Shown: positions 7,886 through 18,983 of the stretch, piece by piece
How positions within the stretch are numbered: position 1 is the stretch's first letter
Layout of the letters: every line of letters begins with the position of its first letter
Assembly (NCBI RefSeq): GCF_003003995.1
Contig: NZ_PVWF01000057.1
Location: 1-32,906 of the forward strand
Length of the DNA: 32,906 nucleotides
From: Pleurocapsa sp. CCALA 161
GTDB lineage: Bacteria > Cyanobacteriota > Cyanobacteriia > Cyanobacteriales > Xenococcaceae
Reading direction: 5' to 3'
Notes under the pieces: model-generated
What the model saw: only the letters and a program-made list of their open reading frames with translations
Database searches by the model: none
What the model was told of the DNA's origin: nothing
Made by a program: the position numbers and the translations under genes

Positions 7886-9442
7886 ATGCTGCCAAAAACC
7901 AAGTTGATTCTGCAAGCATTCCTCAGCGGTATAGTGATGGGTTTAGCACCCGCACCCTTTAATGCTTGGTATTTTGCCTGGTTTGCTTTAACTCCTCTAT
8001 GGATCTTAATTAGACAACAAAAGTCCCTCCAGCAAATAGCTATTCTGGCTCTGGCTTGGGGGATTGGCTATGACGGATTAGCTTTATTTTGGATTACTGG
8101 GGTGCATCCGATGACTTGGATGGGAGTACCTTGGTTAGCTAGTTTAGCGATCGCTATTTTTTGCTGGGTTTTTATTACTTTATGGGGTGCAGGAGTTGTA
8201 GTTAGTTGGGCAGTTTTATTCGGCTTAATTACTCAGAAATTAAATAACAAAAATGTTTTAAATAGTTTAATAAAAGTTTTAATTGGCGCAGCTTTATGGT
8301 GTGGTCTAGAGACATTATGGACTCATACGCCTTTGTGGTGGCCAGCGATCGCCTATACTCAAAGTCCGCATAATTTAATCATCCTGCAACTAGGCAAGCT
8401 ATCAGGAGTTAATACCGTTGCTGCGGTAATAATTATGGTCAATGGTTTACTAGCAGAGGCAATTTTAGCTTGGCGTAGATATCCTAGTTTTAAACACAAA
8501 ATATTATTAATTACCGCTCCTCTAGTTATCTTAATTATTAGCCATGTATTAGGTTTTTATTTATATCAAATACCTGTAAGTAAAGATAATTTAGCACCAT
8601 TAAAAGTTGGTATCATTCAAGGCAATATTCCCAATGAAATCAAGCTATTTTCTGAAGGTTGGCGTAGGGCGATCGCTGGCTACACTTCTGGCTATCAAAG
8701 ATTAGCTAAACAAGGGGTTGATGTTGTTCTCACTCCTGAAGGAGCATTACCTTTTTACTGGGAGGATATTATTAATGATTCTAGTTTTTATCAGGCTGTA
8801 ATTGCCGAACAAGTTCCTGCATGGGTGGGAGCAAACGGTAGAGACGGCAACAGCTACACCAACAGTATCTTTACCCTAACAGCGGACGGTCAAACCTATA
8901 GTCGCTACGATAAGTATAAACTTGTTCCTTTAGGGGAATATATTCCTTTTGAATCAGTTGTCGGTAAATTAATCGATCGCCTATCGCCGTTAAATGCTCA
9001 TCTGGCAGCAGGTAAACCAAACCAAATCTTCGATACTCCTTTTGGTCGTGCCATAATTGCTATCTGTTACGAATCAGCATTTCCTCAGCATTTTCTGCGC
9101 CAGGCACAAGCAGGGGGCGAGTTTATTATTACCGCCTCCAATAATGCTCATTATAGTAAAACTATGCCCACCCAACATCATGCCCATGATGTCATGCGGG
9201 CGATAGAAAGCGATCGCTGGGCTGCTAGAGCAACTAATACAGGGTATAGTGCGATCGTCGATCCTCACGGCAAGACTCTGTGGATTTCCGCCATAGATCG
9301 CTATGTCATTCATGCAGATACTATTTATCGTCGGCAAAACAAAACGCTATATGTGCGTTGGGGAGATTGGTTAACACCGACATTAATCTTATTTAGTGGG
9401 TTATCAATGTGGTGGAGTCAGATTCGCTCTAATTCAACCTAA
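7886..9442 (+). CDS. lnt: Apolipoprotein N-acyltransferase
   Basis: A 518-residue inner membrane enzyme that adds the third acyl chain to the N-terminal cysteine of lipoproteins, the last step of lipoprotein maturation. Residues 1-230 hold six or more hydrophobic helices, and residues about 238-490 form the nitrilase-like domain. The catalytic triad is visible: E285 in TPEGALPFYW, K343 in YDKYKLVPLGEY, and C394 in AICYESAFP. A last hydrophobic helix sits near the C-terminus, as in the family. The length matches Escherichia coli Lnt (512). The ATG at 7886 is the first in frame. The upstream 225 bases hold a palindromic repeat and a possible MITE end, so the gene is probably transcribed alone. 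Confidence 0.95.
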   Translation: MLPKTKLILQAFLSGIVMGLAPAPFNAWYFAWFALTPLWILIRQQKSLQQIAILALAWGIGYDGLALFWITGVHPMTWMGVPWLASLAIAIFCWVFITLWGAGVVVSWAVLFGLITQKLNNKNVLNSLIKVLIGAALWCGLETLWTHTPLWWPAIAYTQSPHNLIILQLGKLSGVNTVAAVIIMVNGLLAEAILAWRRYPSFKHKILLITAPLVILIISHVLGFYLYQIPVSKDNLAPLKVGIIQGNIPNEIKLFSEGWRRAIAGYTSGYQRLAKQGVDVVLTPEGALPFYWEDIINDSSFYQAVIAEQVPAWVGANGRDGNSYTNSIFTLTADGQTYSRYDKYKLVPLGEYIPFESVVGKLIDRLSPLNAHLAAGKPNQIFDTPFGRAIIAICYESAFPQHFLRQAQAGGEFIITASNNAHYSKTMPTQHHAHDVMRAIESDRWAARATNTGYSAIVDPHGKTLWISAIDRYVIHADTIYRRQNKTLYVRWGDWLTPTLILFSGLSMWWSQIRSNST

Positions 9443-9592
9443 ATTTTAATTTGAATACTTAGCTTTTAACTTCAACGATCGCCAATTCGTCAAAATCGTG
9501 CAATCTTCTCAAATAATTTTGTAAATTAGCTAAATTTATGGAGTCTACAAAAAGATATTATGTAGCAATGCCATATTTATCGATCGTTATAT

Positions 9593-10192
9593 ATGTCTTC
9601 TGAATCCCCCAGTCATTGTTCTGAGGATGAGAATCCCAATCAGACTGATGCAGACTTGTTTTTGCGACTACAAAATGGCGAAACCGATGCTCTAGCTATT
9701 TTGTATGATCGCCATGCTGCCTTAGTCTATGGGATAGCATTGCATTTATTAACTAATACAACCGAAGCAGAAGACTTAACTCAAGATATTTTTCTGATTC
9801 TAACTAAGCAATCCGCCTACGATCCTCAGCGAGGAAGTTTACGCACATACCTAAGCATTTTAACGCGATCGCGCGCCTTAGATCGCCTGAGAACCAGCAC
9901 CAGAAGACAACAAAAACTTCGTTATCAAGCAGTCAATGAACATGAGCAAGTATTGTTTATAAATCCCATCGAAGAGGCTGCTCAATTAGAACGATCGCAA
10001 GAAGTTCTCGAGGCTTTAGAACAGCTATCAACAAAAGAACGAGAAGTATTAAGAATGGCGTACTATCAAGGATTAAGCCAGGCAGAAATTGCGACAAGAT
10101 TAAGTACGGCTCTGGGAACAGTGAAGTCGAGAACCCGTCGGGGTTTACTTAAATTACGTCAGGCTCTAAGCAATTCTAGGAGGCAATCATAA
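9593..10192 (+). CDS. ECF-type RNA polymerase sigma factor (SigK/SigG-like)
   Basis: A 199-residue sigma-70 family factor with only regions 2 and 4. Region 2 lies at about 20-100 (ALAILYDRHAALVYGIAL, then AEDLTQDIFL, then GSLRTYLSILTRSRALDRLR). Region 4 lies at about 135-192, with the helix-turn-helix LSQAEIATRLSTALGTVKSR. The 22-residue polar N-terminus is extra. The next gene starts one base after its stop and encodes an RskA-like anti-sigma factor, so the factor is likely held inactive at the membrane until a signal releases it. It resembles SigK of mycobacteria and SigG of cyanobacteria; I cannot assign it to one letter name. Confidence 0.92.
   Translation: MSSESPSHCSEDENPNQTDADLFLRLQNGETDALAILYDRHAALVYGIALHLLTNTTEAEDLTQDIFLILTKQSAYDPQRGSLRTYLSILTRSRALDRLRTSTRRQQKLRYQAVNEHEQVLFINPIEEAAQLERSQEVLEALEQLSTKEREVLRMAYYQGLSQAEIATRLSTALGTVKSRTRRGLLKLRQALSNSRRQS
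10178..10183 (+). promoter_or_regulatory. Strong Shine-Dalgarno for the anti-sigma gene
   Basis: AGGAGG lies in the last codons of the sigma factor gene, 10 bases before the ATG at 10194. Most genes in this window lack such a motif. Together with the one-base gap between stop and start it implies translational coupling that keeps anti-sigma synthesis tied to sigma synthesis. Confidence 0.75.
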
Positions 10193-10193
10193 C

Positions 10194-10946
10194 ATGTCAA
10201 CACTACCTCCAGAATGCGAACAGTTATTAGTTTCGGGATACGTATTGGGCAATTTGAGTCCTGCCGAAGCTTTACTGTTTAACGAAATGTTGGCTGATAA
10301 TCACCAGCTTGCTGAACAGGTTGAAGCAATGCAGCAGACATTAGATCTGGTCTATAATCCCCATCAAGTGCCTCCCCCTGATAGTTTACGAGAGCGCATT
10401 TTAGCTGTGGCTAATACTCAACAGATAGCGCCTACAGCAAAACCCTCAAGTAAGATTAGAGCGACTACATCTAGCAAATTATCAAAAATATTCGGAGCGA
10501 TCGCGCTATTGACAATCGCCTTTTTAAGTATTGCCAACTATCGACTGTGGCGTTCTGTGCAAACGGCAGATATAGCCAAAGTGAGCGATCAAAAAACCTA
10601 TTTACTTGAGGGCAAAGATTTCCCTAGAACACAAGCCAAGCTGATAGTTAATCCTAATCAGTTGAAAGCTACTTTGATTGCCCAAAACCTACCTCCCTTA
10701 CCTCCAAATAAGGTCTATGCATTATGGACAGTGGTGGGCAAAGATGTTCCCTATACTACCGATCAAAAAGGCGCGATTTTGACCGCCGTTTTTCAGGTGA
10801 ACAAGGCAGGAAATTTTGCCCAAGAAGTTGCTGTACCTCAACCCCATCTTGAATCAAGAACGATTAAGAAAATTGCTCTGACTGTGGAAGATATTTCTGC
10901 ACCACAAAATCATACAGGTTCAATTTTTATGGCTACGGGAGATTAG
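10194..10946 (+). CDS. RskA-like membrane anti-sigma factor
   Basis: A 250-residue partner of the upstream sigma factor. Residues 5-55 form a small helical domain with VSGYVLGNLSPAEALLFN, typical of anti-sigma factors of the RskA type. Only one cysteine is present there, so it is not the zinc-binding HxxxCxxC class. A single transmembrane helix spans about 99-116. The extracytoplasmic part (about 120-250) matches the RskA C-terminal domain, with LPPLPPNKVYALWTV and a tail ending in SIFMATGD. The domain order predicts sigma binding in the cytoplasm and sensing outside. Its stop codon TAG (10944-10946) forms part of a 7-base direct repeat that flanks the adjacent mobile-like element. Confidence 0.88.
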   Translation: MSTLPPECEQLLVSGYVLGNLSPAEALLFNEMLADNHQLAEQVEAMQQTLDLVYNPHQVPPPDSLRERILAVANTQQIAPTAKPSSKIRATTSSKLSKIFGAIALLTIAFLSIANYRLWRSVQTADIAKVSDQKTYLLEGKDFPRTQAKLIVNPNQLKATLIAQNLPPLPPNKVYALWTVVGKDVPYTTDQKGAILTAVFQVNKAGNFAQEVAVPQPHLESRTIKKIALTVEDISAPQNHTGSIFMATGD

Positions 10947-10950
10947 TATA

Positions 10951-11121
10951 ACCTGAGTTCGGGATTAGCTCAAATCCTTATTTTGAAGGTATTTAAAAAA
11001 TACTATTTTCCGTTCTTCTTTCATAGTAGAGTTGCATCCAAACTATCTCAAAAGCTTGGAGCTTAGAGCTTACAGCTTACAGCTATCTCCACCAATTAAT
11101 CTGCTTAACCCGAACTCAGGT
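10951..11121. mobile_element. 171-bp MITE-like element with 13-bp terminal inverted repeats
   Basis: ACCTGAGTTCGGG (10951-10963) and CCCGAACTCAGGT (11109-11121) are perfect 13-base inverted ends. They are flanked by identical 7-base direct repeats TAGTATA (10944-10950 and 11122-11128), as expected for a target-site duplication. The element has no coding capacity and contains an array of five AGCTNNN heptamers. Ends beginning AC with a duplication of this size would suit the IS982 family, but that assignment is a guess. The left target copy includes the anti-sigma stop codon. Confidence 0.7.
11053..11087. repeat. Heptanucleotide tandem array (AGCTNNN, five units)
   Basis: Five consecutive heptamers read AGCTTGG, AGCTTAG, AGCTTAC, AGCTTAC and AGCTATC. 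The same exact 7-base period and AGCT core occur at 23969-24003. Such short tandemly repeated repetitive sequences with a 7-base unit are known from cyanobacteria. Confidence 0.7.
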
Positions 11122-11160
11122 TAGTATAGTCATTCTGACGGGGTGACGACCTCCAAAATC

Positions 11161-11192
11161 TATAAATTACCAGCAATTTAGCGTAATTTATA
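11161..11192. terminator. AT-rich hairpin at the 3' end of dnaE-N
   Basis: TATAAATTAC (11161-11170) and GTAATTTATA (11183-11192) form a perfect 10-bp stem with a 12-base loop. It begins two bases beyond the dnaE-N stop codon on the minus strand. The stem is weak and no T tract follows on the minus strand, so it may protect or mark the 3' end rather than terminate. Confidence 0.3.
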
Positions 11193-11194
11193 AC

Positions 11195-11551
11195 TTACAT
11201 GGTAATACAACCAATATTTTGTGCAAAGAATAAAGATTGAGAATAATCTTTAGCTAAATCAATTTCTTTGAGTTCCCACCCATATTCAAAGATCTCGTCT
11301 ATTGGCAGCATCTTTCCTTCAGTAGTCATAAACTTATGATCTTTAGTGGCGTGGATAGTTACTCCGTTGTCTAAAGTATAGGCAAATATTTCTTGTTGAC
11401 CGCGATCGTGCCATTGGACTATTGGTTGAGTATAGACAAAACCGTTTTGATCGATAGTGTAAACATTACATTCAATCTGTTCGCTCACTATTTTGCCAAT
11501 CGGCAATGCGCCATATTCCACGGTTTGAATTTCCGTATCGTAACTTAAACA
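11195..11551 (-). other. DnaE split-intein N fragment coding region
   Basis: The 118 codons from TGT (C794, 11551-11549) to the stop encode the N-intein. The first residue is Cys for the N-S acyl shift. The block-B ATKDHKFM has the conserved TxxH. The reading frame ends inside the intein, which is the normal gene structure and not a truncation. Confidence 0.93.
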
Positions 11552-13930
11552 GTATTCGGCAAATTTAAGCATCTGCTTAAATAAATCTTCAGCAACCGCC
11601 TGGGACACACCATTTTTAGCTGAACCATCGATGAATTTTTCAGTATGCTTTTTCATTTCATCAACTTTCTTTTTACCCATTGCCCGCCTGAGCAAATCCG
11701 CTTCTCCCAAAGAATAGCCTGCTAACTCTTGAGCAATTTTCATAATTTGCTCTTGATAAACCATTACGCCATAGGTTTCTTTGAGAATTGATTCTAGTAA
11801 AGGGTGTTGATAACTCACTTTTTCTCGCCCGTGTTTGCGATCGATAAAGATGGGAATCAGACCTGCATCCAATGGGCCAGGGCGATATAGCGCAGAGATA
11901 GAAGAAAGATCTTCAATGCCAGAGGGTTTTAAGTCTCTGGTAATTTGCTTCATGCCGTCGGATTCTAGTTGAAAAATTCCTTCTAGATTTCCTGCGCGGA
12001 ATAGCTTATGGGTTTCTTGAATATCTGCGGGTAATTTCTTTTGCTTGCCTTTAGCAATAATCTCTAGGGCTTTCCTTTCATCTAAAGGTATTTGATCTAA
12101 ATCTAAAGTTATTCCTTTGGTTTTCTGCACTAAACCTGCTGCACGCTGAATAGTGGTGAGGTTTTTTAAGCCCAGAAAGTCCATCTTCAACAGACCCATT
12201 GCCTCAACATCTTCCATATAGTATTGAGTAATGACCGACCCATCATTATTTTTCTGTAGGGGGACAATTTCATCCAAAGGTTGCGAAGAAATGACTACTC
12301 CCGCAGCATGAACTCCAAAGGTTTTATTCGTCCCTTCGATCCGAATTGCCATATCAACCCAATTGCGAATTGTGACTGAACCCACTTCTTTTTTATTGTC
12401 GTCATAAACGGGGATAGTTTCGTGTTCGTAAGCCTGTTTGAATGCCGGTTCAGGGGTTTTATCGGAGATCATTACGTTGAGTTTAGTAGGTTTACCTCGC
12501 ACCACAGGAATCATTTTGGCAATACGATTTTGATCGCCAAAGTCCACCCCCAACACCCGCCCCACATCTTTTAGTACCGCCTTGGAAGTCATGCGGTTAA
12601 AAGTGATAATTTGGGCTACGTTTGCCTCACCATACTTTTGCGTGACGTATTTAATCATATCGGCACGGCGATCTGGGCAGAAATCCGTATCTACATCGGG
12701 CATAGATTTGCGTTCTGGATTAAGGAAGCGCTCAAACAGCAAACCGTGATGTATGGGGTCAATGTTAGTAATTTTCAGGCAATATGCCACCAAAGAACCC
12801 GCAGCACTCCCTCGACCAGGCCCTACAGGAATATTATTATCCCTAGCGTATTTAATATAGTCCCAAACGACTAAAAAGTAAGTGGAAAAACCTTTTTCCT
12901 GCATCACCCTCAGTTCAACTTCGATTCGCTGCATATATTCAGCAGGAACTTCATTGTGATTGCGACATTTGAGTCTTTCCAGCAAACCTTGACGAGTAAC
13001 TTCTTCTAAATAACTATTGGCGGTATGCCCCGCAGGTACTGGATAATCGGGTATACGAGGCTCACCCAAGATATTATAAGGCTCAATTTTATCAGCTACC
13101 TCAACAGTAGTCGCGATCGCCTCGGCAATTACTTCATCTTCTAAATGATCACGGAATAATAACCTCATTTCAGCTGCCGACTTGAGATACTCTGTCCCGC
13201 TATAGCGCAGCCGTTTTTCATCAGTAATCCGCTTTTGGGTCAAAATACACAAGAGGGCATCATGGGCTTCTACGTCATAACAGGAAATAAAGTGGGAATC
13301 ATTGGTGGCAACGATCTTAATTCCTAACTTACGAGCAATTTTGACAATTGCCACATTCACCATGCGATCTTCTGGCGAACCATGATCCTGGATTTCTAAG
13401 TAATAATCCTCACCAAATACATCTTGATACCATTTAGCAACCTCTTCAGCATGAGCAAAATTTCCTTGTAAAATTGCCTGGGGTACTTCTCCTCCCAAGC
13501 AAGCGCTAGTAATAATTAGTCCTTCATGATATTGCTTGAGCAGTTCTTTGTTAATACAAGGACGAGCAAAGATGCCGCTACCCTGATAGCCTTTGAGATG
13601 GGAAATCGTGGTTAGCTTGACCAGATTTTTGTAACCTTGGGTATTTTTTGCCAGTACTACCTGATGATACTTGCGGTGGCGTTTTTTCTTCTCGGTAATA
13701 TTGACCTCAATGTCGCCGTTGATCACATACATCTCGTTGCCAATGATGGGCTTAATCCCTTTGCGACGACACACTTTAATCAATTCGATCGCCCCATACA
13801 TGACCCCGTGATCTGTAAGAGCGATCGCTGGCATGTCCAATTCTAAACAGCGATCGACTAATTGCGGAATCTGAGACGCGCCATCAAGTAAGCTATAGTC
13901 GCTATGAATATGTAAGCCAACAAAAGACAT
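11195..13930 (-). CDS. dnaE-N: DNA polymerase III alpha subunit, N-terminal half with split-intein N fragment
   Basis: A 911-residue protein. Residues 1 to about 270 form the PHP domain ([14 protein letters not shown] near 5-18). The C-family polymerase palm follows, with the catalytic [12 protein letters not shown] near 405-418 and the fingers ([17 protein letters not shown]) before it. The extein stops at FAEY, and C794 begins a 118-residue intein N fragment ([14 protein letters not shown], block-B motif TKDH near 863-866). Family knowledge says this fragment trans-splices with the intein C fragment on a separately encoded DnaE-C to make full-length polymerase. No dnaE-C is present here, as expected. 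The intein tail after [15 protein letters not shown] is about 16 residues longer than in the Nostoc punctiforme version and similar in length to that of Synechocystis. Confidence 0.95.
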   Translation of the reverse strand: MSFVGLHIHSDYSLLDGASQIPQLVDRCLELDMPAIALTDHGVMYGAIELIKVCRRKGIKPIIGNEMYVINGDIEVNITEKKKRHRKYHQVVLAKNTQGYKNLVKLTTISHLKGYQGSGIFARPCINKELLKQYHEGLIITSACLGGEVPQAILQGNFAHAEEVAKWYQDVFGEDYYLEIQDHGSPEDRMVNVAIVKIARKLGIKIVATNDSHFISCYDVEAHDALLCILTQKRITDEKRLRYSGTEYLKSAAEMRLLFRDHLEDEVIAEAIATTVEVADKIEPYNILGEPRIPDYPVPAGHTANSYLEEVTRQGLLERLKCRNHNEVPAEYMQRIEVELRVMQEKGFSTYFLVVWDYIKYARDNNIPVGPGRGSAAGSLVAYCLKITNIDPIHHGLLFERFLNPERKSMPDVDTDFCPDRRADMIKYVTQKYGEANVAQIITFNRMTSKAVLKDVGRVLGVDFGDQNRIAKMIPVVRGKPTKLNVMISDKTPEPAFKQAYEHETIPVYDDNKKEVGSVTIRNWVDMAIRIEGTNKTFGVHAAGVVISSQPLDEIVPLQKNNDGSVITQYYMEDVEAMGLLKMDFLGLKNLTTIQRAAGLVQKTKGITLDLDQIPLDERKALEIIAKGKQKKLPADIQETHKLFRAGNLEGIFQLESDGMKQITRDLKPSGIEDLSSISALYRPGPLDAGLIPIFIDRKHGREKVSYQHPLLESILKETYGVMVYQEQIMKIAQELAGYSLGEADLLRRAMGKKKVDEMKKHTEKFIDGSAKNGVSQAVAEDLFKQMLKFAEYCLSYDTEIQTVEYGALPIGKIVSEQIECNVYTIDQNGFVYTQPIVQWHDRGQQEIFAYTLDNGVTIHATKDHKFMTTEGKMLPIDEIFEYGWELKEIDLAKDYSQSLFFAQNIGCITM

Positions 13931-14390
13931 AAAGCAGTAATTAGGGAACAGTAGGCAGATTTTAATTATCGATGATTTGTTCTAGTTCTGGGAATGAGGA
14001 GTAAGAATATTTAAGGTTTTGGTTGAAGGGAGGGTAGTAGCTAAAAAACTCGTTACTCTTGACGAGTTACTCCCAGCTTGTTAACCAATCATTAATTGAC
14101 AACCAAGGGATTGAATAGAGATGTTCAAAAGTCCCATCAAGTAAATTTTATTCATTTTGACAAACAGTACATCAAGTTTTGATAAACTTTTTCCCTAGCT
14201 ATTTACTCTCATGAAAATTGCTAATCGCGATCAATCTAAGTATAATCAACACCTTACTTAAATATTTCAGCAAAATCTTCAAAATTAGCAGTTTTTCTTA
14301 TCACTAAAGACTATGGTAATATAAATGTATTCTCGGTATTTGCCTAAGCGAAAATACTGATAGTAATTGTCTTTTATTGGTTGATTTAAG
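13931..14390. other. 460-bp intergenic region between dnaE-N and the TPR-like gene
   Basis: No gene is supported here. It is the divergent region between dnaE-N and the gene at 14391. It contains a small hairpin AACTCGT-TACTCTTG-ACGAGTT (14047-14068), a promoter candidate at 14218-14246, and a weak dyad GTATTT/AAATAC (14336-14357) just before the downstream gene. The rest is AT-rich without evident structure. Confidence 0.6.
14218..14246 (+). promoter_or_regulatory. Candidate sigma-70 promoter for the TPR-like gene
   Basis: TTGCTA (14218-14223) and a consensus TATAAT (14241-14246) are separated by 17 bases. The predicted start of transcription leaves a leader of about 135 bases before the ATG at 14391. 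The -35 matches the consensus at four of six positions. Confidence 0.45.
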
Positions 14391-15185
14391 ATGTCTTTTG
14401 CAATATTAGGAAAACTCAGCAAAATTTTATCGATGCTTTCTCCTTTTATTGTCTTAGCGGGGATCGTAGTTTTACAGAGTCAAGAATACAAAAAGTCAGT
14501 ACAAAAACTCAATGATGCTGATTACCTAGCACAAGAACAAGAGCATGTAAAACGAGTTGATTGGCAACAACGAACATCTCACCTAGACTTTGATAATCTC
14601 AAAGCTAATTGGACATATTTAGACTTTATTCAATATTTTGGCAATGGGAATGCCAGAGAAACTATCGGTTATGAACTAGTCCCAGAGTACTTTGAAACCA
14701 TAACTAATATTGATCCTCGTTTTACCAGCGCTTATCTTAATCTTTCCATCGCCAATTCGATGTATGCAGGATATCCAGAAAAAACGATCGCTTTAATGGA
14801 AGAAGTATTAAAATCTGTAGATCCCAAATCAGAACAGGCTGCCTTACTGTGGACTTCCAAAGGGTTAGATGAACTATTATTTATGGGAGATAAACAAGCG
14901 GCGATCGAGTCTTATCAAATGGCGACAAAATGGCAGTCTTTAACCGAGACAAAGCAACCAAATAATTTAACTATTCAAGATTTAGAATTAGCCTTAAAAG
15001 ATACTAATGCAATAGATCTCAAACAAGCGCAGATCAGAGCTTGGTCTACTGTCTTAGCTTACGTTAAAGACATACCTAGACAGCGAGAAATCATGGCTAA
15101 AATTTCCCATCTTAAAACAGAATTAGTAGTTTTAGAACAAGCTGATCATCCTCAGCCTGAAATAACTTTTTCTAACTCTAATTAA
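14391..15185 (+). CDS. Membrane-anchored TPR-like protein of unknown function
   Basis: A 264-residue protein that I do not recognise as a named family. Residues 12-28 form one hydrophobic helix, a signal anchor, so most of the chain is probably outside the cytoplasm. The middle (about 70-180) has helix pairs of tetratricopeptide type: FETITNIDPRFTSAYLNLSI, then AIESYQMATKWQ. A long helix at 195-250 follows. The C-terminus is polar. Its last four bases overlap the stop of the convergent DUF554 gene (15182-15185). The fold suggests a scaffold role in protein assembly, which is inference only. Confidence 0.75.
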   Translation: MSFAILGKLSKILSMLSPFIVLAGIVVLQSQEYKKSVQKLNDADYLAQEQEHVKRVDWQQRTSHLDFDNLKANWTYLDFIQYFGNGNARETIGYELVPEYFETITNIDPRFTSAYLNLSIANSMYAGYPEKTIALMEEVLKSVDPKSEQAALLWTSKGLDELLFMGDKQAAIESYQMATKWQSLTETKQPNNLTIQDLELALKDTNAIDLKQAQIRAWSTVLAYVKDIPRQREIMAKISHLKTELVVLEQADHPQPEITFSNSN

Positions 15186-15940
15186 TTGAGGACAGAACTA
15201 GCTAACCAATAAATTAAGGGAGATAAAGCGATCGCTGGTAACAAAGAAGCTACTCTGATCTTAGCTATTTCTAACAAATTACAGCCAATTGCCATAATCA
15301 TTAGACCACCAATTCCCGTAATACTTAGCAAGTAAGGATTATGTTCCGCTTGGGCTACTTGAACTACATTACTACCAACTAAACCAACTATTAAAGATAA
15401 ACTTCCTTGATACAACAAAATAATCAGGGCTGAAAAACCAACTCCCACACCATAAATATTGGCCAGGGCAACCGAAATAACTCCGTCCATGGTTGCCTTT
15501 AAAATTAATAGAGTATCATCGCCCCTCAGACCATTATCAAAACTACCAATTAGCGTCATCGGCCCAACACAAAACAACAAACTACTAGCTACAAATCCTT
15601 CGGTAAATAATCCTTGACCTTTAAATTTGCGCTTGAGCCAATTTCCCAATGCAGTCAAGCTTTCTTCAATTCCTAATAACTCCCCCAAAACACCACCGAA
15701 AGCGATCGCCAATAGACCTAATACTGCACCATTAATTCCTCCCGCCTGAACTTGCCCCATACTGTTTGCCATGGTGATACCAATCCAGAGAGTCAGTAAA
15801 CCAATCCCTTGAGTGATAATCGTCTGTATTTTTACGGCAAGACGATCTTTGAGTAGTAAACCCAAACTAGTTCCTAAAAGTACCGTGAAAACGTTAATCC
15901 AAGTGCCACTAGTTTGATCCCAGAAACCTAAATTAGTCAT
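15182..15940 (-). CDS. DUF554-family membrane protein
   Basis: A 252-residue, strongly hydrophobic protein with about seven helices, matching DUF554. Conserved segments are WINVFTVLLGTSLGLLL near 13-29, GLLTLWIGITMA near 47-58 and FCVGPMTLIGSFDNGL near 122-137. Family members are sometimes described as possible transporters or YdfK-like proteins, but no function is established. The ATG lies 8 bases after the pyrG stop codon on the same strand, so the two are very likely one operon. The stop overlaps that of the convergent TPR-like gene by four bases. Confidence 0.88.
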   Translation of the reverse strand: MTNLGFWDQTSGTWINVFTVLLGTSLGLLLKDRLAVKIQTIITQGIGLLTLWIGITMANSMGQVQAGGINGAVLGLLAIAFGGVLGELLGIEESLTALGNWLKRKFKGQGLFTEGFVASSLLFCVGPMTLIGSFDNGLRGDDTLLILKATMDGVISVALANIYGVGVGFSALIILLYQGSLSLIVGLVGSNVVQVAQAEHNPYLLSITGIGGLMIMAIGCNLLEIAKIRVASLLPAIALSPLIYWLASSVLN

Positions 15941-15948
15941 AGTCCTGA

Positions 15949-17891
<1,943 letters not shown>

Positions 17892-18542
17892 TTACTCATT
17901 AACTTGCCAGCTAGCAGCCAAGTAATCTCGGATCTCAAAAAAATCATGCCATTGAACATAAGGCTTATTTTCAGTATCCAAATAATGCTTAAGGCGATCG
18001 CGAGCAAACACCAAATCCGCAGCCAGAGACATGTTAATATCTGTTACAGAATCGCCGATCGCGATTTTTTCTTCGGCTGAATACTGCGCCATGATGATCG
18101 CCTTAGCTACAAACTCCGTATCGCTAGAAATTTCGCAATAAGGCTGCAAAAAATCGCCTGTAATGTCAACTTCTCCTGCATAGATAGCTGTAACGCCAGC
18201 CATCAACTGCTGATGTTCTAAAACTGTCTTAACCATGCCTGTTAATCCTCCCGAAATAACCACAAAGGGAATTGTCTGACTATTAAGAAATTCTATAAAT
18301 TCTTTGAGTCCTGGACGTACTGGTTGCGTCGCCATAAACCTAATTATGGCTGGATAATCGCGGGTGGAAATTGCGCCTAAAATATTGTTCAAACCTTCTT
18401 TGAGGCTGATTTTTCGTTGAAAGATTGCGGGTAAAAACTGAGCTGTTGCTTGGGGAGCAAATTTTTCGATGACGCTGACAAAAGTATCTTTAGTGGTAAT
18501 TGTGCCATCGAAATCACAGAAAACAACTCGTGAAGAATTCAT
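17892..18542 (-). CDS. HAD-IB phosphatase, MtnX-like
   Basis: A 216-residue haloacid dehalogenase-type phosphatase. Motif I is CDFDGTITTKDTF with nucleophile D10 and acid/base D12. Motif II is VVISGG near residue 96, and motif IV is GDSVTDINM near 162-170. The overall match is to MtnX-like proteins (2-hydroxy-3-keto-5-methylthiopentenyl-1-phosphate phosphatase), which act in the methionine salvage pathway. No other mtn gene is in the window, so the substrate is uncertain; phosphoserine phosphatase-like activity is the main alternative. The gene appears single, with its own upstream region of about 165 bases facing the DUF2839 gene. Confidence 0.8.
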   Translation of the reverse strand: MNSSRVVFCDFDGTITTKDTFVSVIEKFAPQATAQFLPAIFQRKISLKEGLNNILGAISTRDYPAIIRFMATQPVRPGLKEFIEFLNSQTIPFVVISGGLTGMVKTVLEHQQLMAGVTAIYAGEVDITGDFLQPYCEISSDTEFVAKAIIMAQYSAEEKIAIGDSVTDINMSLAADLVFARDRLKHYLDTENKPYVQWHDFFEIRDYLAASWQVNE

Positions 18543-18707
18543 TATTATTAATAGAATGATGAGATCAGCCTAGTTTACTATTGACTCAATAATTACTTAA
18601 GAAAATCAAGAAAAATTGCTTGAATTATGAGTAAGAGAATCTGTGACCAGAAAACGCTATGATCTACTCAAAACTTACTTATTGACGATTAATAACTAAT
18701 ATATATT

Positions 18708-18923
18708 ATGGGAGAATCAAAACGCCGTAAATCAGCCTTGGGAGCAGAATATGGTCAAAAGTCTGAGCGAATATTACCCTGGGTGCCAATTACCAAAGCT
18801 CAAGCCGAAAAATTTATTAACATAACTAGTAAAGGAGCTTGGATTGGGATCGGCATCATGATTGCTGTTTGGTTTACTGTCAGGTTTATCGGTCCAGCCT
18901 TCGGTTTCTGGGAAGTTTATTAA
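18708..18923 (+). CDS. DUF2839-family small membrane protein
   Basis: A 71-residue protein matching the cyanobacterial and plastid-lineage family DUF2839. It starts MGESKRRKSALGAEYGQ and has one transmembrane helix near residues 46-66 (WIGIGIMIAVWFTVRFIG). The MGESKRRK start is shared by many members. The function is unknown. It lies 60 bases upstream of the CPP1-like gene on the same strand, and the two may be co-transcribed. The ATG is followed by normal codon use and there is no sign of decay. Confidence 0.85.
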   Translation: MGESKRRKSALGAEYGQKSERILPWVPITKAQAEKFINITSKGAWIGIGIMIAVWFTVRFIGPAFGFWEVY

Positions 18924-18983
18924 AAAAATCGTCCAGCAAAGCAAAGAAATTTAAAATAGGTATTTAATAGAGCAGGTTAAGAG

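Noticed and set aside
11195-11551. dnaE as a truncated pseudogene
   Set aside because: The end lies inside a well-formed split-intein N fragment, which is the normal cyanobacterial arrangement.
14047-14068. Hairpin between dnaE-N and the TPR-like gene as a terminator
   Set aside because: Neither neighbouring gene ends here; both are transcribed away from this region and no T tract follows the stem.
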